From positions 1-38,557 of the forward strand of contig JAFLSQ010000021.1 in the NCBI GenBank assembly GCA_022510865.1: a DNA stretch of 38,557 bases, in the 5' to 3' direction. Of this stretch, positions 13,179 to 21,441 are shown piece by piece. Both the position numbers and the translations under genes were made by a program. The notes under the pieces are model-generated. The model had not been told where the DNA came from. It worked only from the letters and a program-made list of their open reading frames with translations, and ran no database searches. Positions within the stretch are counted from its first letter, which is position 1. Each line of letters starts with the position of its first letter. The DNA is from Treponema sp. GTDB lineage: Bacteria; Spirochaetota; Spirochaetia; Treponematales; Treponemataceae.

Positions 13179-15305
13179 TTATCGCAGGCGCACAAACACC
13201 GGAATCCGGTCAAGCGGCGCGTCCGCCGCAATCTCCTGATTCCCTCGGAATTTTTCGCCGGCAGTCGCCCATGTCTTGGAATCGGCAGAGAAAACAAGCT
13301 CTGACCACGCCTCGCCATCCGGAAGCGGCGGAAGATAGACGCTGCGGCTTCTTGCGCCATGCTCGGTCACGGGGCACACAAGATAATCCGTGCCGAACAT
13401 ATACTCGTCCTCGGTCTGCCATGCTCGCGGGTCAAGCGGAAAATCATAAAAAAGCGGGTGCATCACAGGCGCACCCTTCTCATGCGCGGCATTCATCTGA
13501 TTTTTGATGTACGGACGCAGCTGCTCGCGCAGTGCCAGCTGATTTCTGAGAATCTGGTAAATATCATCGCCAAAACTCCAGATTTCGTTGTCCTGGCCGC
13601 TCTCCATCTGTTTGATTTTATGGCCGCGCACATCATGGTAAGGCTTTTCCAGCGGCTTGAACGGCGGGCGCTCTCCGTGCAGGCGCATCACCGGGCAGAA
13701 AACGCCCCACTCGAACCAGCGCACAAGCAGCTCTTTAAAATCATTGTCCTTGATGTCGCCGCCAAGAAATCCGCCGATGTCGGTTGTCCACCACGGAATG
13801 CCGGCAATCGCCATGCTAAGACCCGCCTGAATCTGATTTCTGAGGCTTTTAAAATCCGAATGCACGTCACCGCTCCAGACAACCGCCCCGAATTTCTGGG
13901 AGCCTGCCCATGCGCAGCGCACAAGGCTCAGCGGATTTTCCACGCCTTCCGCTTTGAGGCCGTCAAAAAATCCTTTGGCATAAAAATACGGGTAAATGTT
14001 TGAGCATTCCGCCGCCGGGCCAATGTGATATTTATAATGATTGAATTCGTAAAGCCCGTACTCCGGCTCCGCCTCGTCCAGCCAGAAAAGCTGGATTCCT
14101 TTTTTGAAGTAGTTCTCCTTGCATTTGTTCCAGACATATTCGCGCGTAGCAGGATTCGTGGTGTCAAAGAAAACGGTGTTGCCCATCCAGTCCATGTTGA
14201 AGCCGTCTTTTTTATCAAAACTGATTAAAAGGCCGTTCTGCGCCATCTGGTCAAAATTCTCACTGCGCTCGTCAACGGTGGGCCACACGCTCACCATCAG
14301 ACGCACGCCCATCTCGCCAAGCTCGCGAACCATCGCGTCCGGGTCGGGCCAATCCTCTGGGTCAAATTTAAAGTCGCCCTGGCACGTCCAGTGAAAAAAA
14401 TCTATCACAATGACAGAAAGCGGAATTCCGCGCCTGTGATATTCGCGGGCAACTTGCAGAACCTCCGCCTGATTGCGGTAGCGCAGCTTGCACTGCCAGA
14501 AACCAGTCGCAAAATCCGGCATGACTGGCGCGCGGCCTGTGACCGCCGTGTAATTCTCCTCAATCTCAGCGGGATTTCCGCACGTGACCCAGTAATCAAT
14601 TTTCTGAGTCTGCTCAGCCGTCCAGATTGTGCCGTTTGTTCCGAAAACCGCCGTTCCCACCGCAGGATTGTTCCATAAAAAACCGTAACCCCTGCTTGAT
14701 ATAAAAAACGGCACGGAAGCCTGACTGTTTTTCTGCGCAAGTTCCCAAAATCCGCCTTTTTTATCCAGATGCGAATCCTGATACTGCCCCATCCCAAAGA
14801 TTTTCTCGCCGTCGTATGACTCAAAACGCGCCTCGCCACGCCATGCGAACGCACCGGGCACTGGTTTTAGCTCGCGGGCATTGTGATTTGTGGGGACGCA
14901 GAACCGGTCTATTCGCCAGCGGTTGCGCCACTGCTCCTCAAAAAGAAGACGCGGATTTTCTGCCCGGGTCTTGTCATCGCACTGCTCCCAGAAACTGAGC
15001 CATCCCTCGTGGTTCACTTTTACAAGAAGCCTGCCGTTTCTGAGCGTGGCCTCCTGAGCGCAAGTTTTCTCAACGTTATCAAAATGCGCTGCCCAAGGAT
15101 AAGTGGTGTCAACCTCGCGGATTGCAATCTGAGCCGCAGAATCAAGGCCGTCGCAATCACCCTGCGGATTTAACGCCCAGTCGTTGCAGTCCATTTTTCT
15201 GTCCGCGGTGAACCGCACGCGCACGGAATTTCTGCCCCACGGCTCAATCCAGAGCGTGCCGAATCCGTCTTTTACAATCAGTTTGTTGTTTTCCTGCGTA
15301 ATCAT
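13179..15305 (-). CDS. GH31 family alpha-glycosidase (alpha-xylosidase/alpha-glucosidase type)
   Basis: The protein has 708 residues and no signal peptide, so it is cytoplasmic. The N-terminal beta domain (1-255) ends before the TIM barrel that starts around PDFATGFWQCKLRYRNQ. The predicted nucleophile is Asp410 in FWLDEAEPEYG and the acid/base Asp480 in VVWSGDVHSDF; IPWWTTDIGGF follows, as in the family, and a C-terminal beta domain closes the protein. The LDEAEPE form resembles GH31 alpha-xylosidase-like branches more than intestinal-type maltases, but the substrate cannot be fixed from sequence. It hydrolyses alpha-linked glucose or xylose from imported oligosaccharides. It follows a PilZ-like gene by 30 bp on the same strand. 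No clear SD is seen before the ATG, so translational coupling is possible. Confidence 0.92.
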   Translation of the reverse strand: MITQENNKLIVKDGFGTLWIEPWGRNSVRVRFTADRKMDCNDWALNPQGDCDGLDSAAQIAIREVDTTYPWAAHFDNVEKTCAQEATLRNGRLLVKVNHEGWLSFWEQCDDKTRAENPRLLFEEQWRNRWRIDRFCVPTNHNARELKPVPGAFAWRGEARFESYDGEKIFGMGQYQDSHLDKKGGFWELAQKNSQASVPFFISSRGYGFLWNNPAVGTAVFGTNGTIWTAEQTQKIDYWVTCGNPAEIEENYTAVTGRAPVMPDFATGFWQCKLRYRNQAEVLQVAREYHRRGIPLSVIVIDFFHWTCQGDFKFDPEDWPDPDAMVRELGEMGVRLMVSVWPTVDERSENFDQMAQNGLLISFDKKDGFNMDWMGNTVFFDTTNPATREYVWNKCKENYFKKGIQLFWLDEAEPEYGLYEFNHYKYHIGPAAECSNIYPYFYAKGFFDGLKAEGVENPLSLVRCAWAGSQKFGAVVWSGDVHSDFKSLRNQIQAGLSMAIAGIPWWTTDIGGFLGGDIKDNDFKELLVRWFEWGVFCPVMRLHGERPPFKPLEKPYHDVRGHKIKQMESGQDNEIWSFGDDIYQILRNQLALREQLRPYIKNQMNAAHEKGAPVMHPLFYDFPLDPRAWQTEDEYMFGTDYLVCPVTEHGARSRSVYLPPLPDGEAWSELVFSADSKTWATAGEKFRGNQEIAADAPLDRIPVFVRLR

Positions 15306-15335
15306 AAGAAAAGAAATCCGTTTCAGGCGATTGCC

Positions 15336-16223
15336 CTAAATCACCTCGCTGTCATCAAGCTCCTCAAGCTCGCCCACATAATTCAGCTCAAGCCGTCTGT
15401 ACAACTGGTTCAGCAGATTAGAGCAGTTCGATGACATGAGTTTATAAATATTCGGGATTAAAAGCTGATTAACCCGCTGGTCAAGGCCGTTCGCGCCGGT
15501 TGATGTGACGAACGCGAAAACCATCAGCGACTGATATTCAAGCGGCCGCTCCATAATCAGCACTGCGTCCGAGCGGAACATAAACCCGCGAATATTGAAG
15601 TGAAAATCCGAGATTTTCTCGTAAAGCTGGACAGCAAAATTGTTGTCCGGCGAGATAATCGAAAAATGCGAGAGGCTGATGTCCTGCAAAACGCCGGTGT
15701 GCGATGAGCCTGCGTGGTTGCAGGTAAAAGTGCAGGAATTCGTGCAAAGCGCACGGATGTTCTTGCGTCTTCCCTGCGCCTGATTCGCGTACAGGATTTT
15801 CTCTATCAGCTCGAAATTCTGTTTCTTCTGATATTCAAGCTGGATACATCCGCACTGCACGCCCATCTCGTACAAAAATTTGTGCTCCAGGCGGGCGCGC
15901 TCTTCTTTTGACTGCCTTTTTGTGTAAAGAATGCCGATTGAGGTGCGGTTGCTGTAACTTTCTATGAGATTTTTTATGTAAGTTGCCCAGTCCAAATCCG
16001 GGATGTTATAGTCTATGTTAAAAAAGATGAGCACATCGTGGAAAAGCGAGAGAATCACATCCACTTTTTTTTCTATGCGGATTCTCTTGTCGTACTCCAC
16101 AAAATAGCATTCATAACCAAGGGCAAAATAATCCTCAAGATATGTTTCCGGAAGCAAAGATGTGTCCGGCGTAATGAAAAAAGTTTTGCGTCCTGTCACT
16201 ATTTCTTTTACGGAAATTCCCAA
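15336..16223 (-). CDS. Possible PilZ-domain (c-di-GMP-binding) protein
   Basis: The protein has 295 residues. It starts at TTG 16223 with GAGGTG five to six bases upstream. The N-terminal half (1-145) is an alpha/beta region (FFITPDTSLLPETY; YECYFVEYDKRIR; DVLIFFNIDY) that resembles a divergent receiver-like fold without a phospho-acceptor site. The C-terminal half begins GRRKNIRALC (Arg153-x3-Arg157) and has LQDISLSHFSI (181-186), matching the RxxxR and [D/N]xSxxG PilZ signatures except that the Gly is His. It could therefore bind c-di-GMP weakly or not at all. It has its own promoter and is upstream of the GH31 gene. This is an interpretation from motifs only. Confidence 0.6.
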   Translation of the reverse strand: MGISVKEIVTGRKTFFITPDTSLLPETYLEDYFALGYECYFVEYDKRIRIEKKVDVILSLFHDVLIFFNIDYNIPDLDWATYIKNLIESYSNRTSIGILYTKRQSKEERARLEHKFLYEMGVQCGCIQLEYQKKQNFELIEKILYANQAQGRRKNIRALCTNSCTFTCNHAGSSHTGVLQDISLSHFSIISPDNNFAVQLYEKISDFHFNIRGFMFRSDAVLIMERPLEYQSLMVFAFVTSTGANGLDQRVNQLLIPNIYKLMSSNCSNLLNQLYRRLELNYVGELEELDDSEVI

Positions 16224-16247
16224 TTCAACACCTCGGCGATTTTAATC

Positions 16248-16276
16248 ATTATCCATCTAAAAACTAAAAAATACAA
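16248..16276 (-). promoter_or_regulatory. Promoter of the PilZ-like gene
   Basis: -35 TTGTAT (16271-16276), 17-bp spacer, -10 GATAAT (16248-16253) on the minus strand, about 25 bp before the TTG start. Confidence 0.5.
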
Positions 16277-16298
16277 GTGATTTCGCGCAATTCGCAGA

Positions 16299-17528
16299 CT
16301 AAATGAAGTGCTGAATTGTGTGATGCTCGATTGTCTTTGTTTTCACAGATACAATGTAACTTCCGAACATTGCGGTCGCGGTATCGAACATTGCGGCAAA
16401 AGAGCACATAATCATTGAGGCGGGTTGCAGCAAAAGAAAACTGGTCTCAAATCCTCTGGCATATTTGTCGCACAGAATTGTGAGCAGGATGAAAGCGCCG
16501 CCAGTTGGCAGTCCGCCAAGCAGAAATGAGAGCGCGAACGAAAGCACGAAAATCCAAAGGATATCAGAGAGCGGCATTGTGAGGCTTGAATATGACCGCC
16601 AAATGAGGATGAAAGACACGGAGGCTGTGAGCGCGGAGCCGCCCCTTGCAAAAATTGAGAAAAGCGGATAAGTGAAGCCGCGCGTTCGCCTTCTGATTCC
16701 AAGACTTTCCCGCGCGTGACGATAGTTCAGCGGCAAAGTGATGTTTGAGTCCGCGGTAAAAAATGAGAACATCAGCGATGCGAGCGACGCATAAAGCACC
16801 CGGTAAGGATGCTTGTCGTGGCAGACAAAAAACAGCACAAGCGGGTAAATTATCCCCACGACAATCACAAAATCAACAAGGAACATCAGAATCATTGGGG
16901 TGTAAATTCCGGGCGCAATCACATCGGAAAATCTCACAACCCAGCAGCACGTGATTATCACCGCAAAAACGGCAAGCACCTCGGTCGCAAAATTTGTGAT
17001 GTTGTAAAAAAGTTTGGCGGCGGAATCCGCAAAGGAATAAAGCGGCTTGAACGTCAGCTCCTCGGACGCGCTCTCCCATCCCACCAGAAATGCAAGGACG
17101 AGCGGCACAAGCAGAAACGAGCCTTCCAGAATCGCGGAGAATGCGGACTCGGGGAAAAGCGACAAAATCATGCCGGTCACGTTGATTTTCTGAACCTGGG
17201 TCGCGACATCCACTGTGATTGGAATGCGCGGAAGTTTCACAAGAAGAATCGAGACTATTCCAACGAGCGTGAGCAGCAATGACGACAGGATTATTATCGC
17301 AATTGTCCAGACGGCAGTGCGCAGCATCAGATTTGATTTTCTGAGGTTGTTCACCGAGACAATCGCCGTAAAAAAAACAAGAGGCAGAACAATATATCTG
17401 CCCATCCTAATAAACAGTTCAGACAAAAATGAGATGAAGCCCAAGAACGCGGCATCATCGGTGGGCAGCAGGAATGCGGCAAGAACTCCGAGCGCAATGC
17501 CAATCAGATATTTTATCCATACTTTCAT
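16299..17528 (-). CDS. Dicarboxylate/amino acid:cation symporter (DAACS/SDF family)
   Basis: This 409-residue inner-membrane protein has about eight hydrophobic helices. It follows the glutamate-transporter layout: early helices with IRMGRYIVLPLVFFTAIVSV, a TADSNITLPLNYRHARESLGI segment at the position of the serine-rich re-entrant loop, and GGLPTGGAFILLT for the second loop. The usual SSSAATLP and NMDGTA motifs are not conserved, so it is a distant member and substrate specificity (glutamate, aspartate, dicarboxylate) cannot be assigned. It would import an acidic solute with Na+ or H+. The ATG has no SD; an extended -10 TGTGATATAAT ends eight bases upstream. It is divergent from an unrecognised gene, and the two promoters are mirror images. 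Confidence 0.85.
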   Translation of the reverse strand: MKVWIKYLIGIALGVLAAFLLPTDDAAFLGFISFLSELFIRMGRYIVLPLVFFTAIVSVNNLRKSNLMLRTAVWTIAIIILSSLLLTLVGIVSILLVKLPRIPITVDVATQVQKINVTGMILSLFPESAFSAILEGSFLLVPLVLAFLVGWESASEELTFKPLYSFADSAAKLFYNITNFATEVLAVFAVIITCCWVVRFSDVIAPGIYTPMILMFLVDFVIVVGIIYPLVLFFVCHDKHPYRVLYASLASLMFSFFTADSNITLPLNYRHARESLGIRRRTRGFTYPLFSIFARGGSALTASVSFILIWRSYSSLTMPLSDILWIFVLSFALSFLLGGLPTGGAFILLTILCDKYARGFETSFLLLQPASMIMCSFAAMFDTATAMFGSYIVSVKTKTIEHHTIQHFI

Positions 17529-17535
17529 AGCAAAT

Positions 17536-17580
17536 GATTATATCACACTATGGATTGACATACCAGAGTGTGATATAATC
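17536..17580. promoter_or_regulatory. Mirror-image divergent promoters (14-bp inverted repeat)
   Basis: GATTATATCACACT (17536-17549) and AGTGTGATATAATC (17567-17580) are perfect inverted arms around a 17-bp spacer. Each arm contains TGTGATATAAT, an extended -10 box pointing outward. The two -10 boxes lie eight and six bases from the divergent start codons. The arms could also bind one dimeric regulator. Confidence 0.7.
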
Positions 17581-17585
17581 TGGCT

Positions 17586-18311
17586 ATGCCTAACACAGTG
17601 TTTATTGGAAAAGATTTGCCTGATGGCCTTGATTTTGCAAAATCCATCGCAAATTCTGGACGCACAACTTTTGCCTGCATGAAAACAGAAGCGGACACAA
17701 TGACTTTTGAGACGCAGAACATTTTCGGGGCAACATGGAGCAAAAGCTCCGCTCTGTCCGCATACTCATTTTTTATAAAGGCAGAGAGCAAACTTCAAAA
17801 AATGGACGAGGTGATTTTTTACTTTGACACGAATTATTTTGTCACAAAATTCGATTCAGAAAAAACTGATGAGATAGCCGCCGCCGTCGATATTATGATT
17901 TGCTCTTACATGTACGCGTGCGCGGAATTCCTTAAACGCATTGATAAAAGGCGCGAGAAAACTTCGGCAGTATTTCTTCTGCGGGATTATCCTTCAAAAA
18001 GCGAGATTCTGTCATCAAAATCATCGAGCGGGGTTGCGCCCAGCGCGACTGTAAGCGCGGCGCAGGAGGCATTCGTCTCTTTGGCAGAAAGTTTTGCCGC
18101 GAACGTCTCTGAGCGGAACTATCTTTCTGTGATGCTCGCAAGGTGCAGCCAGTCAAACGAGCTGTATAAATCAGAGTCGAATCTTGCGGCATGGCTGGCA
18201 ACATCAATGGACGCGCTCTCAAATCAGAAGAATCCGCAGACGGTGAAGCAGGCGTGCTCATGGAACAAAGCGGGCTTCAAAATCCAGAGCGGACTCTTTT
18301 TCCTGCGCTAG
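17586..18311 (+). CDS. Protein of unknown function, divergent from the symporter
   Basis: The protein has 241 residues. It is soluble, with no signal peptide or membrane segment. The N-terminus PNTVFIGKDLPDGLDFAKSIANSGRT looks like a beta-alpha unit of a Rossmann-like fold, and VIFYFDTNYFV and TSAVFLLRDYPS look like further strands, but no TGxxxGxG or YxxxK dehydrogenase motif is present, so a short-chain-dehydrogenase-like but inactive fold is only a guess. It overlaps nothing and is followed nine bases later by the MgtC gene, which has its own SD, so the two are co-transcribed. A TGTGATATAAT box six bases before the ATG and the absence of an SD suggest a leaderless mRNA. Confidence 0.75.
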   Translation: MPNTVFIGKDLPDGLDFAKSIANSGRTTFACMKTEADTMTFETQNIFGATWSKSSALSAYSFFIKAESKLQKMDEVIFYFDTNYFVTKFDSEKTDEIAAAVDIMICSYMYACAEFLKRIDKRREKTSAVFLLRDYPSKSEILSSKSSSGVAPSATVSAAQEAFVSLAESFAANVSERNYLSVMLARCSQSNELYKSESNLAAWLATSMDALSNQKNPQTVKQACSWNKAGFKIQSGLFFLR

Positions 18312-18319
18312 GAGGCAGC

Positions 18320-18985
18320 ATGGAAATCACACAAATTGCAGTGAGTTTTGCGCTCAGTCTTGTTTTCAGTTTTATTCTGGGGCTGGAAAGAAAATCGCAC
18401 CAGCACACGGTCGGAATCCGCACGCTTGTGCTGATGGGAATCTCTTCCACGCTGCTCTCAATGCTTTCTGTGCACATGGCGTCTCTGTCCACGGTAAGGG
18501 GCGACCCTACGCGAATTGCGGCCGGAGTAATCACCGGAATTGGATTTTTGGGCGGCGGCGCGATTTTAAAACTTGGTCTGAACATCCGCGGGCTTACAAC
18601 TGCGGCAATAATCTTCACAACGTCCGCAATCGGAATGTCATGCGGAGCCGGGCTTTACGTTCCCGCCGCAATCACGTTCGCAATCACAATGATAATCCTT
18701 CTTACGGTCGGCAGGCTGGAAAAACGGCTTTTTCCTGCGGCAAAAACAAAAAGGATTGTTCTCACAATTAAATGGGATAACATCAATCAGCAGAAGATTA
18801 CGGATATAATGAAATTGTACGGCATAATAATCCACGACATGACGCTGCATTATAATCGCGCGGAAAATTTTGCGGAGCTGACTTACACCGTCAAATCTCC
18901 GGATACAATGAATTCAATACAGATGGCGGCAGACTTTAAAGACAAGATTGAAGGTCTGCGTGATTTCAGAATTTTTGATAAATAA
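18320..18985 (+). CDS. MgtC/SapB family membrane protein
   Basis: The protein has 221 residues. The start is fixed by AGGAGG four bases upstream. The N-terminal domain (1-140) has four to five helices and the family motifs: acidic GLERKSHQHTVGIRTLVLMG and RIAAGVITGIGFLGGGAIL, the MgtC signature. The C-terminal 80 residues (KRIVLTIKWDNINQQKITDIM onward) form an ACT-like cytoplasmic domain, as in Salmonella MgtC. MgtC proteins modulate membrane ATPase activity and growth at low Mg2+ and inside hosts; most homologues are housekeeping. It is the second gene of a two-gene unit and converges on the CBM-like gene with a one-base gap. Confidence 0.9.
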   Translation: MEITQIAVSFALSLVFSFILGLERKSHQHTVGIRTLVLMGISSTLLSMLSVHMASLSTVRGDPTRIAAGVITGIGFLGGGAILKLGLNIRGLTTAAIIFTTSAIGMSCGAGLYVPAAITFAITMIILLTVGRLEKRLFPAAKTKRIVLTIKWDNINQQKITDIMKLYGIIIHDMTLHYNRAENFAELTYTVKSPDTMNSIQMAADFKDKIEGLRDFRIFDK

Positions 18986-18986
18986 A

Positions 18987-19298
18987 CTATTTTGATGTTA
19001 TGACTACAGAATTGTCCGCATTGCTGAACGGCGCGGGAACATATTTGTCTGCGCTCCAGTCGTTTTCCCATCGGTTTCCGTCAAAAAGATAGCGGAACTG
19101 GAATTCGTGGTCGGCCGGAAGTGTCACTGAAACTGAAAAAGAGCCGTCACTTTTTTTTGCCAAAGGAGTGCTTGTACTGCTCCAGCTGTTAAAATCACCG
19201 GCAAGAGTAATTGTCTTTGCGCCCTGAGCAGCCTCAGCAGAGACTGTAAACGTAACTTTGCAATTGCCGTCTTTTGTGAAACTTTTTTTCAGTGACAT
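18987..19298 (-). CDS. Stand-alone glycogen-binding (CBM48/AMPK1-like) domain protein
   Basis: The protein has 103 residues, a single immunoglobulin-like carbohydrate-binding module. Characteristic pieces are ITLAGDFNSWSS, then PLAKKSDGSFSVSVTLPADHEFQFRYLFDGNRWENDWSADKYVPAPFSNADNSVV, where the Trp in FNSW and the Lys/Trp around DGNRW normally stack against alpha-glucan. There is no enzyme domain and no signal, so it is cytoplasmic. It may target a partner to glycogen or bind it directly; this is an inference from the family. GGGGAAA is the SD. It converges with mgtC. Confidence 0.85.
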   Translation of the reverse strand: MSLKKSFTKDGNCKVTFTVSAEAAQGAKTITLAGDFNSWSSTSTPLAKKSDGSFSVSVTLPADHEFQFRYLFDGNRWENDWSADKYVPAPFSNADNSVVITSK

Positions 19299-19363
19299 CA
19301 GCTTTCCCCTATATGAATAATATGATTATAAAATATTGATTTTTTCATATTTATGCAATACAT

Positions 19364-19443
19364 TATAGAAAAGATTGCTGGCAATCACCATTCCGCCGAT
19401 TTATCCAAATTGCAGGGCGGATTTCCTCTCGTATGAGGGGAAA
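19364..19443 (+). promoter_or_regulatory. Promoter and structured leader of metK
   Basis: A -10 box TATAGA (19364-19369) is followed by a palindrome GATTGC-TG-GCAATC (19373-19386) at the predicted start site, paired CCGCC (19393-19397)/GGCGG (19416-19420), and a small hairpin CCTC/GAGG (19425-19438). I do not recognise a known SAM riboswitch class. Confidence 0.35.
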
Positions 19444-19468
19444 AATCATGCTAAAACGGAGGCTCTAA

Positions 19469-20680
19469 ATGAGTGCTGTCTTAACAAAATCCAAAAAATT
19501 TCTTTTTACTTCTGAGTCTGTTGGCGAAGGCCATCCGGACAAACTCTGCGACCAGATTTCTGACGCGATTCTTGACCGCTGTCTTGAGCTTGACCCGAAC
19601 GCGCACGTTGCCTGCGAGACGTTCGCCACAACAAATTTCATTCTTGTTGGCGGAGAAATCGGATTTCAGAACCCGGCCGTAAATCTTGCTGATTTCAAGG
19701 CGGAAGTTGAGCAGATTGCCCGCAGCGTCGCCCTGGACATAGGCTACAACTCTCATGATGTCGGGCTTGACGGCGCGAACTGCGTTTTTGAGAACCGCCT
19801 GCACGCCCAGAGCGCGGATATAAATCAGGGGGTTGTGGGAACAGGGCTGGCCGAATACGAAGGTCAGCAGGGTGCCGGCGACCAAGGAATGATGTTCGGC
19901 TTTGCATGCAACGAAACTCCGTCACTTATGCCCGCGCCAATCCATTATTCGCATCAGATTCTGCTGAAAGCGCACGAGCTTCGCCACAGCGGAAAAATCG
20001 CTTGGCTGCGCCCGGACGCAAAAGGTCAGGTGACAGTTGAGTATGACGGATTCAAGCCGGTGCGCATAGACACAGTTGTGGTCTCGCATCAGCACGCGCC
20101 GGATGTGGATTATGCCACAATCAAGGACACAATCATCAATCAGATTATAAAACCGGTTCTTGAGCCAACAGGACTTTTGACCGCGGACACAAAATATTTT
20201 ATCAATCCAACCGGAAAATTCGTGATTGGAGGCCCGGACGGTGACGCGGGGCTTACCGGCAGAAAAATCATTGTGGACACTTACGGCGGAATGGGGCGGC
20301 ACGGCGGCGGTGCGTTCAGCGGAAAAGACCCGTCAAAAGTTGACCGCTCGGCGGCGTACATGGCGCGTTACATCGCAAAAAACATTGTTGCCGCGAATCT
20401 GGCAGAGCGCGCGGAAGTTGAGCTGGCGTATGCAATCGGAGTGCCCTTCCCGGTCTCTGTGATGATTGAGACGTTCGGAACTGAAAAGGTTGACATCGCG
20501 CGGATTGAGAGGGCCGTCAAAAAAGTGTTCGACTGCACTCCGGCAGGAATATCCCGAACGCTTGATTTGAGACGACCGATTTACCGCAAAACCGCAAGTT
20601 ACGGGCATTTTGGCCGCGAAGGTTTCCCATGGGAGCAGACCGACAAAGCGGATGCGCTGAACCGCGAGGCAAACGCGTAG
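19469..20680 (+). CDS. metK: S-adenosylmethionine synthetase
   Basis: The protein has 403 residues, full length. It makes SAM from methionine and ATP in the cytoplasm. Family signatures are [20 protein letters not shown] near the N-terminus, [12 protein letters not shown] (the ATP-binding hexapeptide), [12 protein letters not shown] and [20 protein letters not shown] strong SD, CGGAGG, precedes the ATG. It is monocistronic or followed distantly by a lipoprotein gene with its own SD. An approximately 90-nt leader with inverted repeats may regulate it. In the same window, a cobalamin system with a methionine-synthase reactivation protein supplies the methionine branch. Confidence 0.98.
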   Translation: MSAVLTKSKKFLFTSESVGEGHPDKLCDQISDAILDRCLELDPNAHVACETFATTNFILVGGEIGFQNPAVNLADFKAEVEQIARSVALDIGYNSHDVGLDGANCVFENRLHAQSADINQGVVGTGLAEYEGQQGAGDQGMMFGFACNETPSLMPAPIHYSHQILLKAHELRHSGKIAWLRPDAKGQVTVEYDGFKPVRIDTVVVSHQHAPDVDYATIKDTIINQIIKPVLEPTGLLTADTKYFINPTGKFVIGGPDGDAGLTGRKIIVDTYGGMGRHGGGAFSGKDPSKVDRSAAYMARYIAKNIVAANLAERAEVELAYAIGVPFPVSVMIETFGTEKVDIARIERAVKKVFDCTPAGISRTLDLRRPIYRKTASYGHFGREGFPWEQTDKADALNREANA

Positions 20681-20747
20681 AATAGCACTGGAAGCCACGG
20701 TTTTGAGCACAAGGCGGCAACGTTATTTTTATACAGGAGATTTATTT

Positions 20748-21332
20748 ATGAAGAGAATATATGCGTTTATATCATTCTGCCTTGTGCTCTGCTGCCTTTT
20801 CGGTTGCGCATCCACAAAAATTGAGGGCATCACGAAGCCCGGCACAAATTTGCGACATTACAACAACATCCTCATTCATTGCAATTTTGACAATCTGCAA
20901 TACCGCAAGCAATTAGAAACAGAATTTCAAAAACAATTCTCGGAAAATGGCATACGGTCAATCAAAAGCATAGATTTATTTCCGCCACTCAAAGACTATT
21001 CGCCCTCTGAGATAAACGCAATAGCAAAACCAAGCGGCGCGTCTCTGATTTTGGAAATAAAACTCCAGTCCTTGTATACGAACAAGGGTGACAGCAGCTC
21101 ATTTTTTATACCCATGGGTGGATTTTTCTTTGGAAGCGGCAGTTCAGAAATCAAACTGACGGTTATTTTTGACATAGCGATTCGTGATATACCATCCGAA
21201 GAAATTCTTTTCCGGGGCACAGCAACATCCGAAGATGAGAATGATAATTTGTCCAAATGTCTGGAAAATATTTTTGAATCATTGAGTGAAGAGCTTGTAG
21301 AAAAATATTTTTTGTCGGACACAAATTCTTAA
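20748..21332 (+). CDS. Lipoprotein of unknown function
   Basis: The protein has 194 residues. The start is set by CAGGAGA seven bases upstream; earlier in-frame codons lack support. The signal peptide ends LFGC (Cys20), so it is a lipoprotein. The mature part begins STKIEGITKPGTNLRHYNNILIHCNFDN and shows an alternating alpha/beta pattern with KQLETEFQKQFSENGI, GASLILEIKLQSLY and IKLTVIFDIAIRD. This resembles small outer-membrane-associated lipoproteins that compute a paired sum of conserved strands (LptE- or TPR-less DUF types), but I cannot assign a family. AT-rich codon use differs from metK just upstream. No terminator between metK and this gene was seen. Confidence 0.8.
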   Translation: MKRIYAFISFCLVLCCLFGCASTKIEGITKPGTNLRHYNNILIHCNFDNLQYRKQLETEFQKQFSENGIRSIKSIDLFPPLKDYSPSEINAIAKPSGASLILEIKLQSLYTNKGDSSSFFIPMGGFFFGSGSSEIKLTVIFDIAIRDIPSEEILFRGTATSEDENDNLSKCLENIFESLSEELVEKYFLSDTNS

Positions 21333-21426
21333 TCAAACGCCATTGAATTAGCCTGTCACAAGTTCTCGATGAAATTAAATTCTGAGGTAAACGTTTTTTT
21401 CTCCGCTACCATTTCTCTGCGATGTG

Positions 21427-21435
21427 TGGTATAGT
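21427..21435 (+). promoter_or_regulatory. Extended -10 of nth, leaderless type
   Basis: TGG-TATAGT (with TGTG overlapping) ends six bases before the ATG at 21442. No SD is present. The rest of 21333-21441 holds nothing else recognised. Confidence 0.55.
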
Positions 21436-21441
21436 CAACGT

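Noticed and set aside
13359..14003. A 214-codon plus-strand frame opposite the GH31 gene
   Set aside because: Shadow of a gene with complete GH31 motifs; no start signals or family resemblance.
17555..17560. TTGACA as the -35 box of the 17586 gene
   Set aside because: The spacer to TATAAT would be only 13 bp; the extended -10 alone explains the promoter better.
19299..19468. A SAM riboswitch upstream of metK
   Set aside because: Stems are present but no known SAM class consensus could be matched by eye, so only a generic structured leader is reported.
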